DNA of 64,000 nucleotides from Pseudomonas sp. R76 (GTDB lineage Bacteria; Pseudomonadota; Gammaproteobacteria; Pseudomonadales; Pseudomonadaceae): NCBI RefSeq assembly GCF_009834565.1, contig NZ_CP019428.1, positions 5,208,001 to 5,272,000 of the forward strand, read 5' to 3'. Shown piece by piece: positions 34,532 to 49,563 of this stretch (position 1 is its first letter; each line of letters starts with the position of its first letter). The notes under the pieces were generated by a model. It saw only the letters and a program-made list of their open reading frames with translations, ran no database searches and was not told where the DNA came from. The position numbers and the translations under genes were made by a program.

Positions 34532-35041
34532 ATGCAACCCACCGCAATCGACAGCAAAAGCAAAAACCATCACGGCGAGCGCGTCGCGTTTATCCAGGCC
34601 TGCTGGCACAAGGATATTGTCGACCAATCGCGCAAAGGCTTCCTCGCCGAAATGATCGCCCAGGGCTACCAGGAATCGGACATCGATTTCTTCGAAGTCG
34701 GCGGCGCCTTTGAAATGCCCCTGCACGCCAAGCTGCTGGCCAAGACCGGCCGTTACGCCGGTATCGTTGCCGCCGCACTGGTGGTGGATGGCGGCATCTA
34801 CCGCCACGAATTCGTCGCCCAATCGGTGGTCAGCGGCCTGATGCAAGTGCAGCTGGAAACTGAAGTGCCGGTGTTCTCGGTATCGCTGACACCGCACCAC
34901 TTCCATGCGGGCACTGAGCACCACACCTTTTTCTACGAGCACTTCGTGCACAAGGGCCAGGAAGCTGCGCGTACCTGCGCCGACACACTGCACAAGGTTC
35001 GCGCTATTCGTCGCAGCGAACCGCGTGCCGTAGCCGTCTAA
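34532..35041 (+). CDS. ribH2: 6,7-dimethyl-8-ribityllumazine synthase, RibH2 type
   Basis: Condenses the pyrimidinedione with dihydroxybutanone phosphate in riboflavin synthesis. The 169-aa product has RIBH2 marks: FIQACWHKDIVDQSRKGF, FEVGGAFEMPLHAKLLAKTGRYAGIV, GGIYRHEFVAQSVVSGLMQVQLETEVPVFSV and LTPHHFH. This matches the decameric RibH2 class of Brucella and rhizobia better than the NusB-linked icosahedral RibH. A separate housekeeping ribH is expected elsewhere. Governed by the FMN riboswitch; followed by a terminator. Confidence 0.9.
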   Translation: MQPTAIDSKSKNHHGERVAFIQACWHKDIVDQSRKGFLAEMIAQGYQESDIDFFEVGGAFEMPLHAKLLAKTGRYAGIVAAALVVDGGIYRHEFVAQSVVSGLMQVQLETEVPVFSVSLTPHHFHAGTEHHTFFYEHFVHKGQEAARTCADTLHKVRAIRRSEPRAVAV

Positions 35042-35051
35042 GCAACACCAC

Positions 35052-35079
35052 AAAACCCAGCCTCAGAGCTGGGTTTTTT
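35052..35079 (+). terminator. terminator of ribH2
   Basis: AAAACCCAGC (35052-35061) pairs with GCTGGGTTTT (35068-35077) with a T-run. Confidence 0.9.
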
Positions 35080-35080
35080 G

Positions 35081-35181
35081 TGGGAGCTGGCTTATGTGGG
35101 AGCTGGCTTGCCTGCGATAGCATCACCGCTGTGTGACTGACATACCGAAGTGACGGCATCGCAGGCAAGCCAGCTCCCACA
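35081..35181. repeat. REP inverted pair, type A, with an extra partial copy
   Basis: GGGAGCTGGCTTGCCTGCGAT reads rightward at ~35098 and its inverse ends at 35180; a partial copy TGGGAGCTGGCTTATG precedes it at 35081. Typical Pseudomonas REPIN. Confidence 0.88.
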
Positions 35182-35220
35182 CAAATCAGCACCCACAATT
35201 GACCGAGACAGTACCGGGCC

Positions 35221-36225
35221 TCAAGCCAACCCAGCATCCGTAGTCGGCACAATCAATATCCCTGCGCGCAAACCATTCTTCACCTTCGGGTTCGGGAAGA
35301 TGATGCGGGCGCCCTCCTCCTCGATCACCCAGCGGGTCTTGGCCACGTCTTCGGCCAGCAGATAGCCCTTCGCCAACGGCGAAAAGTTTTCCACATCAGC
35401 CGGCAAGTGCAGCAGGAACGCGTCGCTGTGCTTGATCACTTCACGCGACACTGCAAACAGCTGCAGCCCTTCCAAGCTCTCGGTGGCAGGCTCGGTGCCT
35501 TCGATGATCTGCTTGAGGCGCGCCTCCAGGCGGGAAACATCCACGCCCTGGTTCTGCCCGAACGGCCGCGCCTTGCCCAATTCCAGGGTGAAGGCTTCGG
35601 CGTCCAGTTGCTCGTAGGTAAACGCGTTGAAGGTGATCGAGGTTTTGTTCTGCAGCAACACGGCCTGCATGCCGGCCGCGCACAGGCGCGCCAGCTCGTG
35701 GCGCGAATGCTGACGACCTTCTTTCCACGGGTACAGCGCGAACTGCTCGATCTTCGAGCCGCGAATGGCAGTGTGCAGGTCGTAATGCAGACGCGGGCGG
35801 CCCGGCAAGCTGAAGAAGCTGCGGGCCAGTTGCTCAAGCTCGGCGGCGCGCATGGCCTCCGGGCCGATGTTTTGTTCGTGACGGCCGTTGAACAGCCGGT
35901 TGACGTCCAGCTCAACGTAACGCTCGCCGCGGCGCATGGCCTCGGGGTTACCGAACAGGAACAGAATGCGATTGCGGGGCTTGATCTCCCCACGGGCGAT
36001 GCCATGCAACAGGCGGTCGAGCAGTTCGATCGGCGCGGTTTCGTTGCCATGGATGCCGGACGACAGCAGCAAGTCGCTGCCGTTGTCCTGGGCCTGCGGC
36101 GGGCGCACTTCAAGCGCGCCCTCGCTGAGCCAGCGCATCTGCACGCCGTCGACAGTCAGTTGAATTTTTTGCGCCGGTTCGCGACCGGCGAGGGTCAGTT
36201 CAAGCAGTTTGCCGAGGGCGAGCAT
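35221..36225 (-). CDS. astE: succinylglutamate desuccinylase
   Basis: Last AST-pathway step: N-succinylglutamate to succinate and glutamate. The 334-aa zinc hydrolase of the aspartoacylase family shows [19 protein letters not shown] (zinc His and Glu), [24 protein letters not shown] and [21 protein letters not shown]. It is the last gene of the ast set. 11 bp separate it from the His-tailed orf, so they are cotranscribed. Confidence 0.95.
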   Translation of the reverse strand: MLALGKLLELTLAGREPAQKIQLTVDGVQMRWLSEGALEVRPPQAQDNGSDLLLSSGIHGNETAPIELLDRLLHGIARGEIKPRNRILFLFGNPEAMRRGERYVELDVNRLFNGRHEQNIGPEAMRAAELEQLARSFFSLPGRPRLHYDLHTAIRGSKIEQFALYPWKEGRQHSRHELARLCAAGMQAVLLQNKTSITFNAFTYEQLDAEAFTLELGKARPFGQNQGVDVSRLEARLKQIIEGTEPATESLEGLQLFAVSREVIKHSDAFLLHLPADVENFSPLAKGYLLAEDVAKTRWVIEEEGARIIFPNPKVKNGLRAGILIVPTTDAGLA

Positions 36226-36236
36226 AAGCGGCTTCC

Positions 36237-36527
36237 TTAGTGGTTGCAGCCAGGGCCATGGACGTGATCGTCGTCATCACCTTCGACGTCGGCCGGTTCC
36301 ATTTCCAGCTGCAGGCTCATCAGGTTGGTGGCCAATGGGCGCATCAGCAGGTTGGCGTACTCGGCGTCGCCTTCTTCCACGTCCACACCGATCAGCAGTT
36401 GGCCACGGCCGTCGTGCTGGATCCAGATCTCCTTGCCCTGCCAGACCACGGCGACGCGGGTGCAGGAGGTTTCCAGCTGGGTGCCGTCGGTGTCTTCAAG
36501 GATCAGTTTCAGGGTGTCGGTGGTCAT
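36237..36527 (-). CDS. conserved hypothetical protein of the ast operon, His/Asp-rich tail
   Basis: A 96-aa protein with beta-rich body ([45 protein letters not shown]) and a metal-binding-looking tail: [15 protein letters not shown]. The same position between astB and astE is occupied by a small hypothetical gene in P. aeruginosa. A metal-delivery role for the zinc enzyme AstE is possible but unproven. Confidence 0.7.
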   Translation of the reverse strand: MTTDTLKLILEDTDGTQLETSCTRVAVVWQGKEIWIQHDGRGQLLIGVDVEEGDAEYANLLMRPLATNLMSLQLEMEPADVEGDDDDHVHGPGCNH

Positions 36528-36565
36528 AAATAATTCTCAGCCATAGGGTGTAAAAAGAGGTGGCG

Positions 36566-37912
36566 TTAATTGATCTGGAAAGGATAAACCGAGCCCAGTT
36601 TAAGGATTTGCGTCAGTTCATCCAGTGCCGTCCGGCACTCAAGCAGCAATTGCGGGTCAGCCAGGTCGGTTTCACGCAGGCTGTCGCGGTAGTGCTTGTC
36701 GACCCATTGGGTCAGTGTCTCGTACAACGGCGCGGTCATGATAACGCCTGGGTTCACCGCCGCCAGCTCAGTTTCATTCAAGGCCACACGCAAACGCAGG
36801 CACGCCGGCCCGCCGCCGTTTTGCATGCTTTGCTTGAGGTCGAACACTTTCACTTCGCGAATCAGCCCACCCGATGCCGTCAGGCCTTGCAGGTATTGCC
36901 AGACGCGTTCGTTGGCGCGGCACTCTTCCGGCACGATCAGCAGCATCGAACCGTCAGGGCGGCTCAGCAACTGGCTGTTGAACAGGTAAGAACGCACCGC
37001 GTCCTCGACACTGACCTGGGCGCGAGGCACGCACACCGACTGGAAGTTACCGCCCAGCTTGCCCAACTTGCCTTGCAGTTCACCCAGCATCTGCTCGGTA
37101 TTGAGGAACGCGTCCTCGTGATAGAACAGCACCTCGCCGTTGCCCACTGCGATCACGTCGTTATGGAACACGCCAGCATCGATCACTGACGGGTTCTGCT
37201 GAGCGTAGACCACGCCGTCATCCTTCAAGCCGTGCAGGCGCGCGACGGCCTGGGAGGCTTCAAGGGTCTGGCGCGCCGGGTATTTCTGCGGCGCCGGGTA
37301 ACGGGTGTCGAACGCGCTGCGGCCGAACACGAAGAACTCGACGCCCGCTTCGCCATAGTCACGGCAGAAACGCGTGTGGTTGGCCGCGCCTTCGTCGCCG
37401 AACTGCGCCACCGCCGGCAACGCGGCGTGGTGGGCGAAGTGCTTCTGGTCGGCAAACATCGCGCCCAGCACGCGGCTGGTGGTCGGGTGCTCAATGCTGC
37501 GGTGGTATTTGCAATTGAGGTTGGCGGCGGTGAAATGCACGCGGCCATCCGCCGTATCGGCGCTCGGGCTGACGGTGGCGGCGTTGGCCACCCACATGCT
37601 CGAGGCCGAGCAGCTGGCAACCAGCAGCGGCATGGCTTGCTTCGCCGCTTGCTGGATGACTTGAGCGTCGCTGCCGCTGAAACCGAGGTTGCGCAAAGCC
37701 GCCACGTCAGGCCGTTCCTGCGGCGCCAACACGCCTTGCACAAAGCCCATGTCCATCAGGGCTTTCATTTTTTGCAGGCCCTGCAGCGCCGCTTCCTTGG
37801 GGTTCGAAGACTGCTGGCTATTGCTTTGGGACGCGACGTTGCCGTAGGACAAACCGCCGTAGTTATGGGTCGGCCCCACTAGACCGTCAAAATTGACTTC
37901 ATAGGATTTCAT
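36566..37912 (-). CDS. astB: N-succinylarginine dihydrolase
   Basis: Converts succinylarginine to succinylornithine, CO2 and 2 NH3. ATG 37912 ([24 protein letters not shown] 8 bases upstream) gives 448 aa. It is a guanidino-modifying enzyme; visible: [19 protein letters not shown] near the start, the catalytic His in [17 protein letters not shown] and the catalytic Cys in [19 protein letters not shown] separates it from astD. Confidence 0.96.
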   Translation of the reverse strand: MKSYEVNFDGLVGPTHNYGGLSYGNVASQSNSQQSSNPKEAALQGLQKMKALMDMGFVQGVLAPQERPDVAALRNLGFSGSDAQVIQQAAKQAMPLLVASCSASSMWVANAATVSPSADTADGRVHFTAANLNCKYHRSIEHPTTSRVLGAMFADQKHFAHHAALPAVAQFGDEGAANHTRFCRDYGEAGVEFFVFGRSAFDTRYPAPQKYPARQTLEASQAVARLHGLKDDGVVYAQQNPSVIDAGVFHNDVIAVGNGEVLFYHEDAFLNTEQMLGELQGKLGKLGGNFQSVCVPRAQVSVEDAVRSYLFNSQLLSRPDGSMLLIVPEECRANERVWQYLQGLTASGGLIREVKVFDLKQSMQNGGGPACLRLRVALNETELAAVNPGVIMTAPLYETLTQWVDKHYRDSLRETDLADPQLLLECRTALDELTQILKLGSVYPFQIN

Positions 37913-38000
37913 CGGCGAGGCTCCACGAACATCTGTTTTTATAGGCTTCAATAGCAGTCTTCACACCACCGCTACTCTCTATCTGTAAACCCGATCAACT

Positions 38001-38102
38001 GTGGGAGCTGGCTTGCCTGCGATGGCATCACCTCGGTTGTACTGGAAGACCGAGTCGCCTGCATCGCAGGCAAGCCAGCTCCCACATAAGCCAGCTCCCA
38101 CA
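38001..38102. repeat. REP inverted pair, type A
   Basis: GTGGGAGCTGGCTTGCCTGCG from 38001 and its inverse ending ~38094, plus a further partial inverted copy to 38102, in the astD-astB gap. Confidence 0.88.
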
Positions 38103-38119
38103 TTAGATCGGTGTCACCT

Positions 38120-40611
<2,492 letters not shown>

Positions 40612-40664
40612 GCTATCTCCTCAAACGGGCCGCTGCCTGGCAGCCACCCGCGACACTCAATTCT

Positions 40665-41684
40665 TTAAACCGCGACCAGGCGCACACTTGCGCCCTCGCC
40701 GACACCCAGGGCTTCAGCGGTTTCCAGGTCCAGGGTCACCGGTTTGCCGGGCGCGTAGTCCAGGTCCAGCATCACCGCGCGGTAATCCTGCAACTGCGCG
40801 TTGCTCACCAGGTACTGGCGGCCGGCGCCCTTGACCATCTCGCCGATCTTCACCGGCACCACGCGGCTCTGGGCGATCGAGCGAATGCCCGAGACCCTTG
40901 CGTGCAGCGTCGGGCCGCCGTCGAAGATGTCGATGTAATGGTCGGTCTCAAAGCCTTCACGCATCAGGATGTCGAAGGTGATCTGGGCACGCGGGTGCAC
41001 CTGGCCCATGGCTTCCTGGGCTGCATCCGGCAGCAGCGGTACGTAGATCGGGTAGTGCGGCATCAGCTCGGCGAGGAAGGTGCGGCTTTTCAGCCCGCAC
41101 AGGCGCTCGGCGGCGGCGTAGTTGAGGTCGAAAAAGTTGCGGCCGATGGCGTCCCAGAACGGCGAGTCGCCGTTCTCGTCGCTGTAGCCGACAATCTCGG
41201 TCACCACCGAGTCGGCAAAGCGCTCGGGGTGGCTGGCGACAAACAGCAGGCGGCCACGGGAGTTGAGTTCAGACCACGGCGAACCGACCAGCTCCGGCAC
41301 CACATAAAAACTGGTGAGCAGGCTGTTGCCGGTCAGGTCGTGGCACTGGGACAGTACGTGGATCTTGTTGTGGATCTTCAGCTCGCGGGAGGCGTGCACG
41401 AAGGTTTCGTTACGAAAGCTGTAGAACGGCTCCGAATAACCGGCGGATGCGACGATGGCCGAACAGCCGGCGAGCTTGCCGGTCTCGGTGTCTTCGAGCA
41501 CGAAGAAATAGCTTTCTTCACCGTTGAAACTGACCTCGGCCGCGAAGGACGCTTCGCTGGCGGCGATCTTGTCGCTCAGGCGTTCCACATCATCCGGCAA
41601 GGAGGTGACACCAATCGGGCTGTCCGCAGCCAGACGCTGTACCTCGCCCAGATCAGCCATTTGCGCGGGGCGCATCACCAGCAT
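40665..41684 (-). CDS. aruF: arginine/ornithine succinyltransferase, alpha subunit
   Basis: Partner of AruG in the committed AST step. ATG 41684 (MLVMRPAQMADLGEVQRLAAD) follows AAGGAG seven bases upstream and gives 339 aa; a longer in-frame extension is rejected. The same landmarks as AruG occur: ELKIHNKIHVLSQCHDLTGNSLLTSFY, LCGLKSRTFLAELMPHYPIYVPLLP, HPRAQITFDILMREGFE. aruG follows 53 bp later. Confidence 0.95.
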   Translation of the reverse strand: MLVMRPAQMADLGEVQRLAADSPIGVTSLPDDVERLSDKIAASEASFAAEVSFNGEESYFFVLEDTETGKLAGCSAIVASAGYSEPFYSFRNETFVHASRELKIHNKIHVLSQCHDLTGNSLLTSFYVVPELVGSPWSELNSRGRLLFVASHPERFADSVVTEIVGYSDENGDSPFWDAIGRNFFDLNYAAAERLCGLKSRTFLAELMPHYPIYVPLLPDAAQEAMGQVHPRAQITFDILMREGFETDHYIDIFDGGPTLHARVSGIRSIAQSRVVPVKIGEMVKGAGRQYLVSNAQLQDYRAVMLDLDYAPGKPVTLDLETAEALGVGEGASVRLVAV

Positions 41685-41773
41685 GGTGTCACTCCTTAAC
41701 TCGAAAAACTCACAGAGGGAAAAATGCCGGACACAGGATCTGGATTCACACAGATCCAATGTGGGGAGTCTTT

Positions 41774-41876
41774 TGTGGGAGCTGGCTTGCCTGCGATGCA
41801 GACAACTCGGTGCAGGTGTTTCACCGAGTTGAGGCTATCGCAGGCAAGCCAGCTCCCACAGAAACCGGCTCCCACA
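41774..41876. repeat. REP inverted pair, type A
   Basis: TGTGGGAGCTGGCTTGCCTGC with its inverse ending at 41860 and a partial third copy to 41876, in the aruC-aruF gap. Confidence 0.88.
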
Positions 41877-41940
41877 TTTGATTCGGTCCGGCATACAAAA
41901 TTTTTGCTCGACGCCTGTTCACCAGGCGCCGAACGGTCCA

Positions 41941-43306
<1,366 letters not shown>

Positions 43307-43466
43307 TATTGCGTCGCAATGGCGCAGTGTAAACCAGCGGCGAATGTTTCGGCATAACGCTCCGGTATCCGATCAGCCCATGCCCCTTGCGATATTCCAA
43401 TAGCGCCATACCCGCGCCGTCTGCCGATTTACTTGAGCACATTAACCACGCACAAGGATTGGCAAC

Positions 43467-46400
43467 ATGCCTGACTCTGTACACCAAACGCCGCACACCA
43501 AACTTTCGGTTCAGCCCGACCAGCATTACGCGCTGCTCAAAAGTGCCATCCCGCGCTGGCTCGGCGAAACCTCCTCACACCGCCGCCAGGCGCTGGGCCA
43601 AAGTGTTGCGCGCCTGCCTCAAGCATTGCGCGACGCCACCGCCCCCAGCCAAGGCGAACTCAAACGCCTGGCCACCGCCCACTGGGACGCGCAAAACACC
43701 GTCGAAAACGCCCTTGCCCACGTGCAGGATGCCCAGCACTTTGGTGAACCCATCCTCAGGCTCGCCCTGAAAACACAGTTCGGTCTGGACCTGGATGTAA
43801 GCAATACCTTCCTGCGCCTGTACATCCCCCAGACGATTCCCGGTTTCCCCCTCCGCACGGGCGCCGCGCGCACCTGGACGGTCTCACTGCTGGAGGCCGC
43901 CCTGCACAACTTCGAACACCAGGAAACCGAGGCCGACGCCTATGAAAGCGCGTCGACCTTTATCACCCGCCCGGACGCCAGAGGCCACTTCGACACCTTG
44001 CCAGCCATCAAAGCCGTGGTGTCCATTCGCGCCTTTACCCAGCTGTGCCGCGATCTGGACATCGGCGCGCTGTATGCCGCCTACCTGCAAGAACAACTGG
44101 CCATGACCGAGCCGGTCGCACACGCCGTCTTGCAGCTAAAAGTGGAACGCAGCCAGAAAGCCGAGTTGCAGGCTGCCTTGCAATGGGCGTTGATCAGCGG
44201 CGACCTGCAACTGGATTATTTCCGACTGATTCAGGGCCTGCTCGACGGCCTGGACGGCATGCGCCTCGACGGCCAGGCGTTGCGCTACCACGACCTGAGC
44301 CTGATGGGCGCGGACTTGCCCGGCATCATTGTGTTCGGCCCCGACCTTGAATTCTCACGGGGTGCAGCACGCCTGGTGGCTTATGTGCCAGGTGACCCGG
44401 AGCACCCGATCAAGGAATACCCCTCGTCCCAGGCCATGCAAAAAGAACTGGTGCGCCAACTGCGCGATGAGCCTTACCAGCGGTTCTTCAGCCGCTTTGT
44501 GCCCCACGCCCAGCGCGGCCACTTCTTCGCCAACCTGAGCCAATTGCTCGGCCAGATCACCTGGCACCCTTACGTTCAGGGCAGCAGCGCGCCGATCTGG
44601 CGTCAAACCCCTACCGACAACCCACGCGTACGCTTTGTCGCCACCCCGGGCGGTCACGACCTGTGGCGCCACCAGTACCAACGCAGGCTCAATCAAATCC
44701 TTAACGACGGCCGCACCCGCGCCGTCGCCACGGCGACCGTCGACCGCAACGCGCGCTGGGCGCTGTGGGATTCACTGGTGAATGTTGCGTCGTCAATCCT
44801 GGAAGCCGTCACGTTGATCGTCGCACCCTTCGTGCCGTTTGCCGGCGAGTTGATGCTGGGCTATATGGCCTATCAACTGCTCGATGAGGTATTCGAAGGC
44901 ATAATCGACTGGAGCGAAGGCTTGGGCATCGAGGCCGTCGGGCACCTGGTGAGCGTGGTCGAAACCCTGGTGCAACTGGGCGGCTTTGCCGCCGGCAGCA
45001 CGATTGCAATCGCCGAGTTTCGCAACGCCCTGCCCCAACCGATCATCGACTTTATCGACCGCTTCAAACCGGTAGAACTGCCCAATGGCCAGACCCGCTA
45101 TTGGAAACCCGACCTGACGGCATACGAACAGCCGATCCGCGTGCCGCCCGGCACCTATCGCGATACCGCAGGCGTGTTCGCGTACCAGCGCAAAAACCTG
45201 TTGAGGCACGACGCCAAGGTCTTCGCGGTAGAAAAAGGCCAGGCCGCCGACACCTTGCATATCCAGCACCCGTCTCGCCCCGATGCCTATCGCCCGAGCG
45301 TGCGGCACAACGGCCAGGGCGCCTGGCACACAGAACTTGAGCGCCCCCTGCAGTGGGACCAGAAAACACTGCTACGCCGCCTCGGTCACAGCGTGGAAGG
45401 CATCAGCGAAGCCGACCAGGCGCTGGCGCTGAACATCAGCGGCACCGACGAAAACGCCTTGCGCAAAATGCACGTCAATAACGAAGCACCGCCGGCCCTG
45501 CTGCTGGACACCCTGGACCGCTTGCGGGTCGACCGCGACATTCAAACCCTGATCGACCGGCTCAACAGCGATGACCCCCAGGCCTACGGCAAAGTGGACC
45601 CACAAACCAACCTGCAACTGCTGACCGGCCACGGCTATTGGCCCGAAACCCGCTGCCTGCAATTTATCGATGCCCAAGGGAACGTCGCCTGGGCGTTTGG
45701 CGACAACCAACTGCCCGCCCTCCAGATACCCGAGAGCCACTTGAACAACGGCGGCCTGCTCAAGGCGATACTCACTCTGCTGCCGCCCAACGATGCTGCC
45801 GAAGCCTTTGGCGCGGCGGTCGGCGATTCGCGCCTGAGCCTGGACATGCGCGCCGCCCACCTGCGTAAAAAACTTGCGGCGATTGCCGAACAAAAGCGCG
45901 CGTCCCTGTTTCAATCACGCTATGCAACCTACCAGGCCACCCGCAACCCACGGGCACAGCGCCTGATGGACGCCGCCCCCGGCCTGCCTGCGCGCATCGC
46001 GGAAAAAGTGCTGGAGCGCGCCACGGCAAAAGAACTGGCAGAGTTGGACGCGCAGCGCACGCCCCAGCGCCTGAGCCTGCTGGCACGCAGTGCCTTCGAA
46101 GAAGTGCGCCTGAGTCGCGCCTATGAAGGCCTGCATTTTGGCGACCAAAGCCTGGACACACAGCGCCTGGCCCTGCACTCACTGCCCGCGATGCCGGGCT
46201 GGCCGGCGCAGGTGCGCCTGGTCATCAGGGACTACGCGGCCAACGGCACCTTGCGTGACCAGATCGGTGCCGACGATGCGCCCATCGTGCGCACGTTGGT
46301 GCGCAGCGAAACCGGCGAATACACCGCCCATGACGAAGACGGCGCACTCGGCGCGCCCACTGACTTTTACTCGGCCATCCTCAACGCCTTGCCCGAAACC

Positions 46401-48161
46401 CAACGCCTAGCCATTCATTCAGGCATCGATCAAGGCCCGCGCCTGCGCCAGTACCTGGCGCGGCATGCCATCGAACGTAAGCGTCTGCGCGAACTGCTCA
46501 GCGCGGACCCTATTCGCAAACCGACGTATGACCCTCAAGTCATGAAGCTGCTCGGCGGCATGGACGGCTACAGGGCACAAGCTGACTATGGTGACGAACC
46601 ACCGCCGCTGCTTGAGCAGGTACGCAATTTATTCCCCGCGCTCAACGAAGAGCTTGCTCAAACGATACTCGACCACCTGCAAACCCTGCCGTCCGGCGCC
46701 AGCAATCAACTCGCCTACTTGCGTGAGCAACGCCAACTGTTGCGCCAGAACCTGCAAGCCTGGCAGGCCGCGATCCCGCGCATCGACCCCGAAACCCAGC
46801 TTGAAATGAGCGCCGCGCGCCGCTATGACGAGGTGCAGACCCGCAGGATGATGGCCGAGCAACTGGAGGCGTGCTGGCGCCGGGAAACCGAGCGGGACGA
46901 ATACTTCAGCACTCCCGAACTCAACGGCTATACCCTGAGGCTCTACGGCCCGGGGCCTACAGACCTGCCGGAGCTGGGCATGGCCTTCAACCATGTCTCA
47001 CTGCTGTCTCTGGTGGGCGACGGCGCCATGCTCGGCATCGACACTTTTCTTGACCGGTTCCCCAACCTGCGTCAGTTGGAAATCAGGTCGATCCCGCTGG
47101 GAGACTTGCCGCCACAGCTCAACTCCATGCCTACGCTCAACAGCCTGATACTGAGCGACTGCGAAATTACCCTGACCCCGCAAAGCCTTGACCGATTGAA
47201 CGGCATGCACGGCTTGCACGCGCTCGACCTGCACAACAATGCCCTGGGGCTGATACCCGATGTGCAAGCGATGACCGACCTGACCCTGCTGGACCTTTCC
47301 ACCACCGGCATCGACCGCGTGCCGAACGGCGCGGTAGATCGCCCGCGGTTGGAATTAGCCATGCTCAGTGACAATAAAATCACCCAACTTCCCCCAGACC
47401 TGTTCAGCGTCACCCCGAACACCGCGAGGAAGTTCGACCTCTCCGACAACCCGCTTGAGCCACCGGCACTTGAACGAATCAAAACCTACTGCCAGACCCA
47501 CGGCGAGTTTTTCTCCGCCTCGGCCCCCGGTACCGAACGTGCCAGGCTCATGAACCTTTATCCCACCTTTCTGGAGACCGAAGCGGACCGCTTTATCTTC
47601 CGCATGCCCGGCAACATGGACGCCGTCGCACCAACCTTGACGCGCCTTGAGGCCGAATATGCGCAACTGGGCACCGACCTTCAGCAGTGGGCCTTGAATG
47701 TACCCGACCACCACCCTGTCCTCGGCATCCTGCTGGACGAGCAGACCATCGCCGAGGAGCAACTTGCGCGCCAGCGCTTCAAGGCCTTGCTTGAAGATGC
47801 CTGGCGTCGCGAAAGCGAAGAAGATGAAGAAAGCCTGGGCGAGCATTTCACCCACTCCGTCATCCTTGAAACGTCGACCATGGGCCCGCTGCCGGAGCTG
47901 AGCGCAACGTTCGATCATGTCTCCAACCTCGAAATCAAGGGCGGCGGCGTCACCAACGGCATCGATGGCATGCTTCGATGCTTTACCCAACTGGAAACGC
48001 TGACACTCAGCCAATGCACCTTAGGCAAGTTGCCGGACACCCTCGCGCGGCTGCCGAAGCTCTCGACCCTGAGCCTGGAGCAATGCGCAATCACCCTGAC
48101 CCAGGCAGACATGGCGGATTCAACCGGTCGTCGCAACACTGGATTGTTGTACAGACTTTAG
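43467..48161 (+). pseudogene. giant DUF6543/dermonecrotic-toxin-like LRR protein, 5' part (IS-interrupted)
   Basis: The frame reads 1548 native codons, then 16 codons of IS sequence before a stop. Residues ~1-560 resemble the DUF6543 (dermonecrotic-toxin-like) region of large Pseudomonas proteins, with two hydrophobic helices (~445-480, SILEAVTLIVAPFVPFAGEL, and ~505-525). Residues ~1150-1320 are a first leucine-rich-repeat block, then a helical linker, then a second LRR block from ~1500. Intact length with the 3' part would be 1681 aa. The predicted role is a secreted toxin or effector; no NEL ligase domain is seen. The IS likely inactivates it. Confidence 0.8.
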
Positions 48162-49563
48162 ATACTCATTGAGTGCTTCGGCAGGTGTTTTCCAGCCGAG
48201 TGTTTTTCGAGGTCTAGTGTTAAGTACGTGAGCTACCGCCTGTAATTCTTGGGCACTCCAACGAGAGAGGTCAGTGCCTTTCGGGAAGTATTGCCGTAGA
48301 AGGCCGTTCGTATTTTCGTTTGTACCGCGCTGCCATGGACTATGTGGATCAGCAAAGAAAACCTTTACTCCGGACTCGATGGTAAATCGAGCGTGATCCG
48401 ACAGCTCCTTTCCACGATCCCAGGTCAAAGATCGCCACAGCTCGATGGGAAGATCAGTCACCGTCTTCTTCAATGCGTTGGCCATACTAACAGCCCCATA
48501 GCCAGCCAGCGCCGGGCCGTTCTTCGTGCGGGGAATTAGCCCATAACCTTTCTCGCGAGGCAGATGGACGAGCATGGTAAATCGAGTTGAGCGCTCGACC
48601 AGAGTTCCAATCGCAGACCGGTTCAGACCGATGATCAGGTCGCCCTCCCAATGCCCGGGTACAGCCCGATCTTCTACCTCAGCAGGGCGACTGGAGATCA
48701 TGACGTCCTCGCTGACATGTGCCCACACTTTGGCCTGCGCTCTGGCTCTCGGCACGCGCAATGCGCGTCCTGAGCGCAGGCAGCTCACCAGTTCGCGCTT
48801 GAGAGCTCCTCGACCCTGAATGTAGAGCGCCTGATATATGGCTTCATGAGAGATGCGCATGGATTCATCATCCGGAAAATCGATCTGGAGCCGGTTGGCA
48901 ATTTGTTCAGGCGACCAGCCATTGACCCATTTACGGTCACTGCGATGCGGTTTATTTCGGCCTTTGAAGGGTGCTTGCCGAGGCCCAGAAATCTCACGAC
49001 CATCGGCGTCTTGAACCTTGCCCTCAAGGCGGTCGCGTACGTACTGGTGCAGTCGCGGGTTAGTGACCAATTTCGCTGGTTTCGGTCTCTTGGCCACCAG
49101 TTCTGCCTTCCATTGCGCTACTGACGCTCGATATTCAAGCCGACCGCAACGGGTAGCAGCATTTCGTGTCAGCTCCCGTGAAATTGTCGATGGGCTTCGT
49201 CCAAGGCGACGGGCGATCTCACGAACGCCAATACTTTGCGCTCGAAGCAGCCCAATCTCTTCTCGCTCTGCAAACGATAAGTATCGTCCTGATATGTGAT
49301 TCGACATGAATAATGGCATCCCGCCGCGATGACGGAACCAGCGTGTACCTACCGCTGTTGATACGCCAACGGCATGTGCTGCCTTTTCGCTTGTGATGCC
49401 TGTTGCAATCTGCACCCAAAATAGCCGCTCGATCTCATTACGAAGTGAGGGCGCACCTGGAGAACGCATCGCTCCCCGGCCCGTCAATTTTTGCATCCAT
49501 CCTGCGGGTCGTCCCATAAACACCTCGAACAAGGTGTTGCGACGACCGGTTGAATCCGCCCAT
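48110..49563. mobile_element. IS30-family insertion sequence with 3-bp target duplication
   Basis: IS body 48113-49560 (1448 bp), flanked by CAT (48110-48112 and 49561-49563). Perfect 27-bp terminal inverted repeats at 48113-48139 and 49534-49560, beginning GGCGGATTCAACCGG. Removing IS plus one CAT joins the LRR frame exactly. Confidence 0.95.
48120..49517 (-). CDS. IS30-family transposase
   Basis: DDE transposase of 465 aa from ATG 49517 (GAGG five bases upstream); a longer TTG-started form to 49532 is possible. N-terminal HTH: YLSFAEREEIGLLRAQSIGVREIARRLGRSPSTISRELTRN. Catalytic residues: D in GHWEGDLIIG, D in SLTWDRGKEL and E in GTNENTNGLLRQYFPKG. Its last codons and stop lie inside the left inverted repeat. 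Transcribed opposite to the host gene. Looks intact. Confidence 0.95.
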   Translation of the reverse strand: MGRPAGWMQKLTGRGAMRSPGAPSLRNEIERLFWVQIATGITSEKAAHAVGVSTAVGTRWFRHRGGMPLFMSNHISGRYLSFAEREEIGLLRAQSIGVREIARRLGRSPSTISRELTRNAATRCGRLEYRASVAQWKAELVAKRPKPAKLVTNPRLHQYVRDRLEGKVQDADGREISGPRQAPFKGRNKPHRSDRKWVNGWSPEQIANRLQIDFPDDESMRISHEAIYQALYIQGRGALKRELVSCLRSGRALRVPRARAQAKVWAHVSEDVMISSRPAEVEDRAVPGHWEGDLIIGLNRSAIGTLVERSTRFTMLVHLPREKGYGLIPRTKNGPALAGYGAVSMANALKKTVTDLPIELWRSLTWDRGKELSDHARFTIESGVKVFFADPHSPWQRGTNENTNGLLRQYFPKGTDLSRWSAQELQAVAHVLNTRPRKTLGWKTPAEALNEYLKSVQQSSVATTG

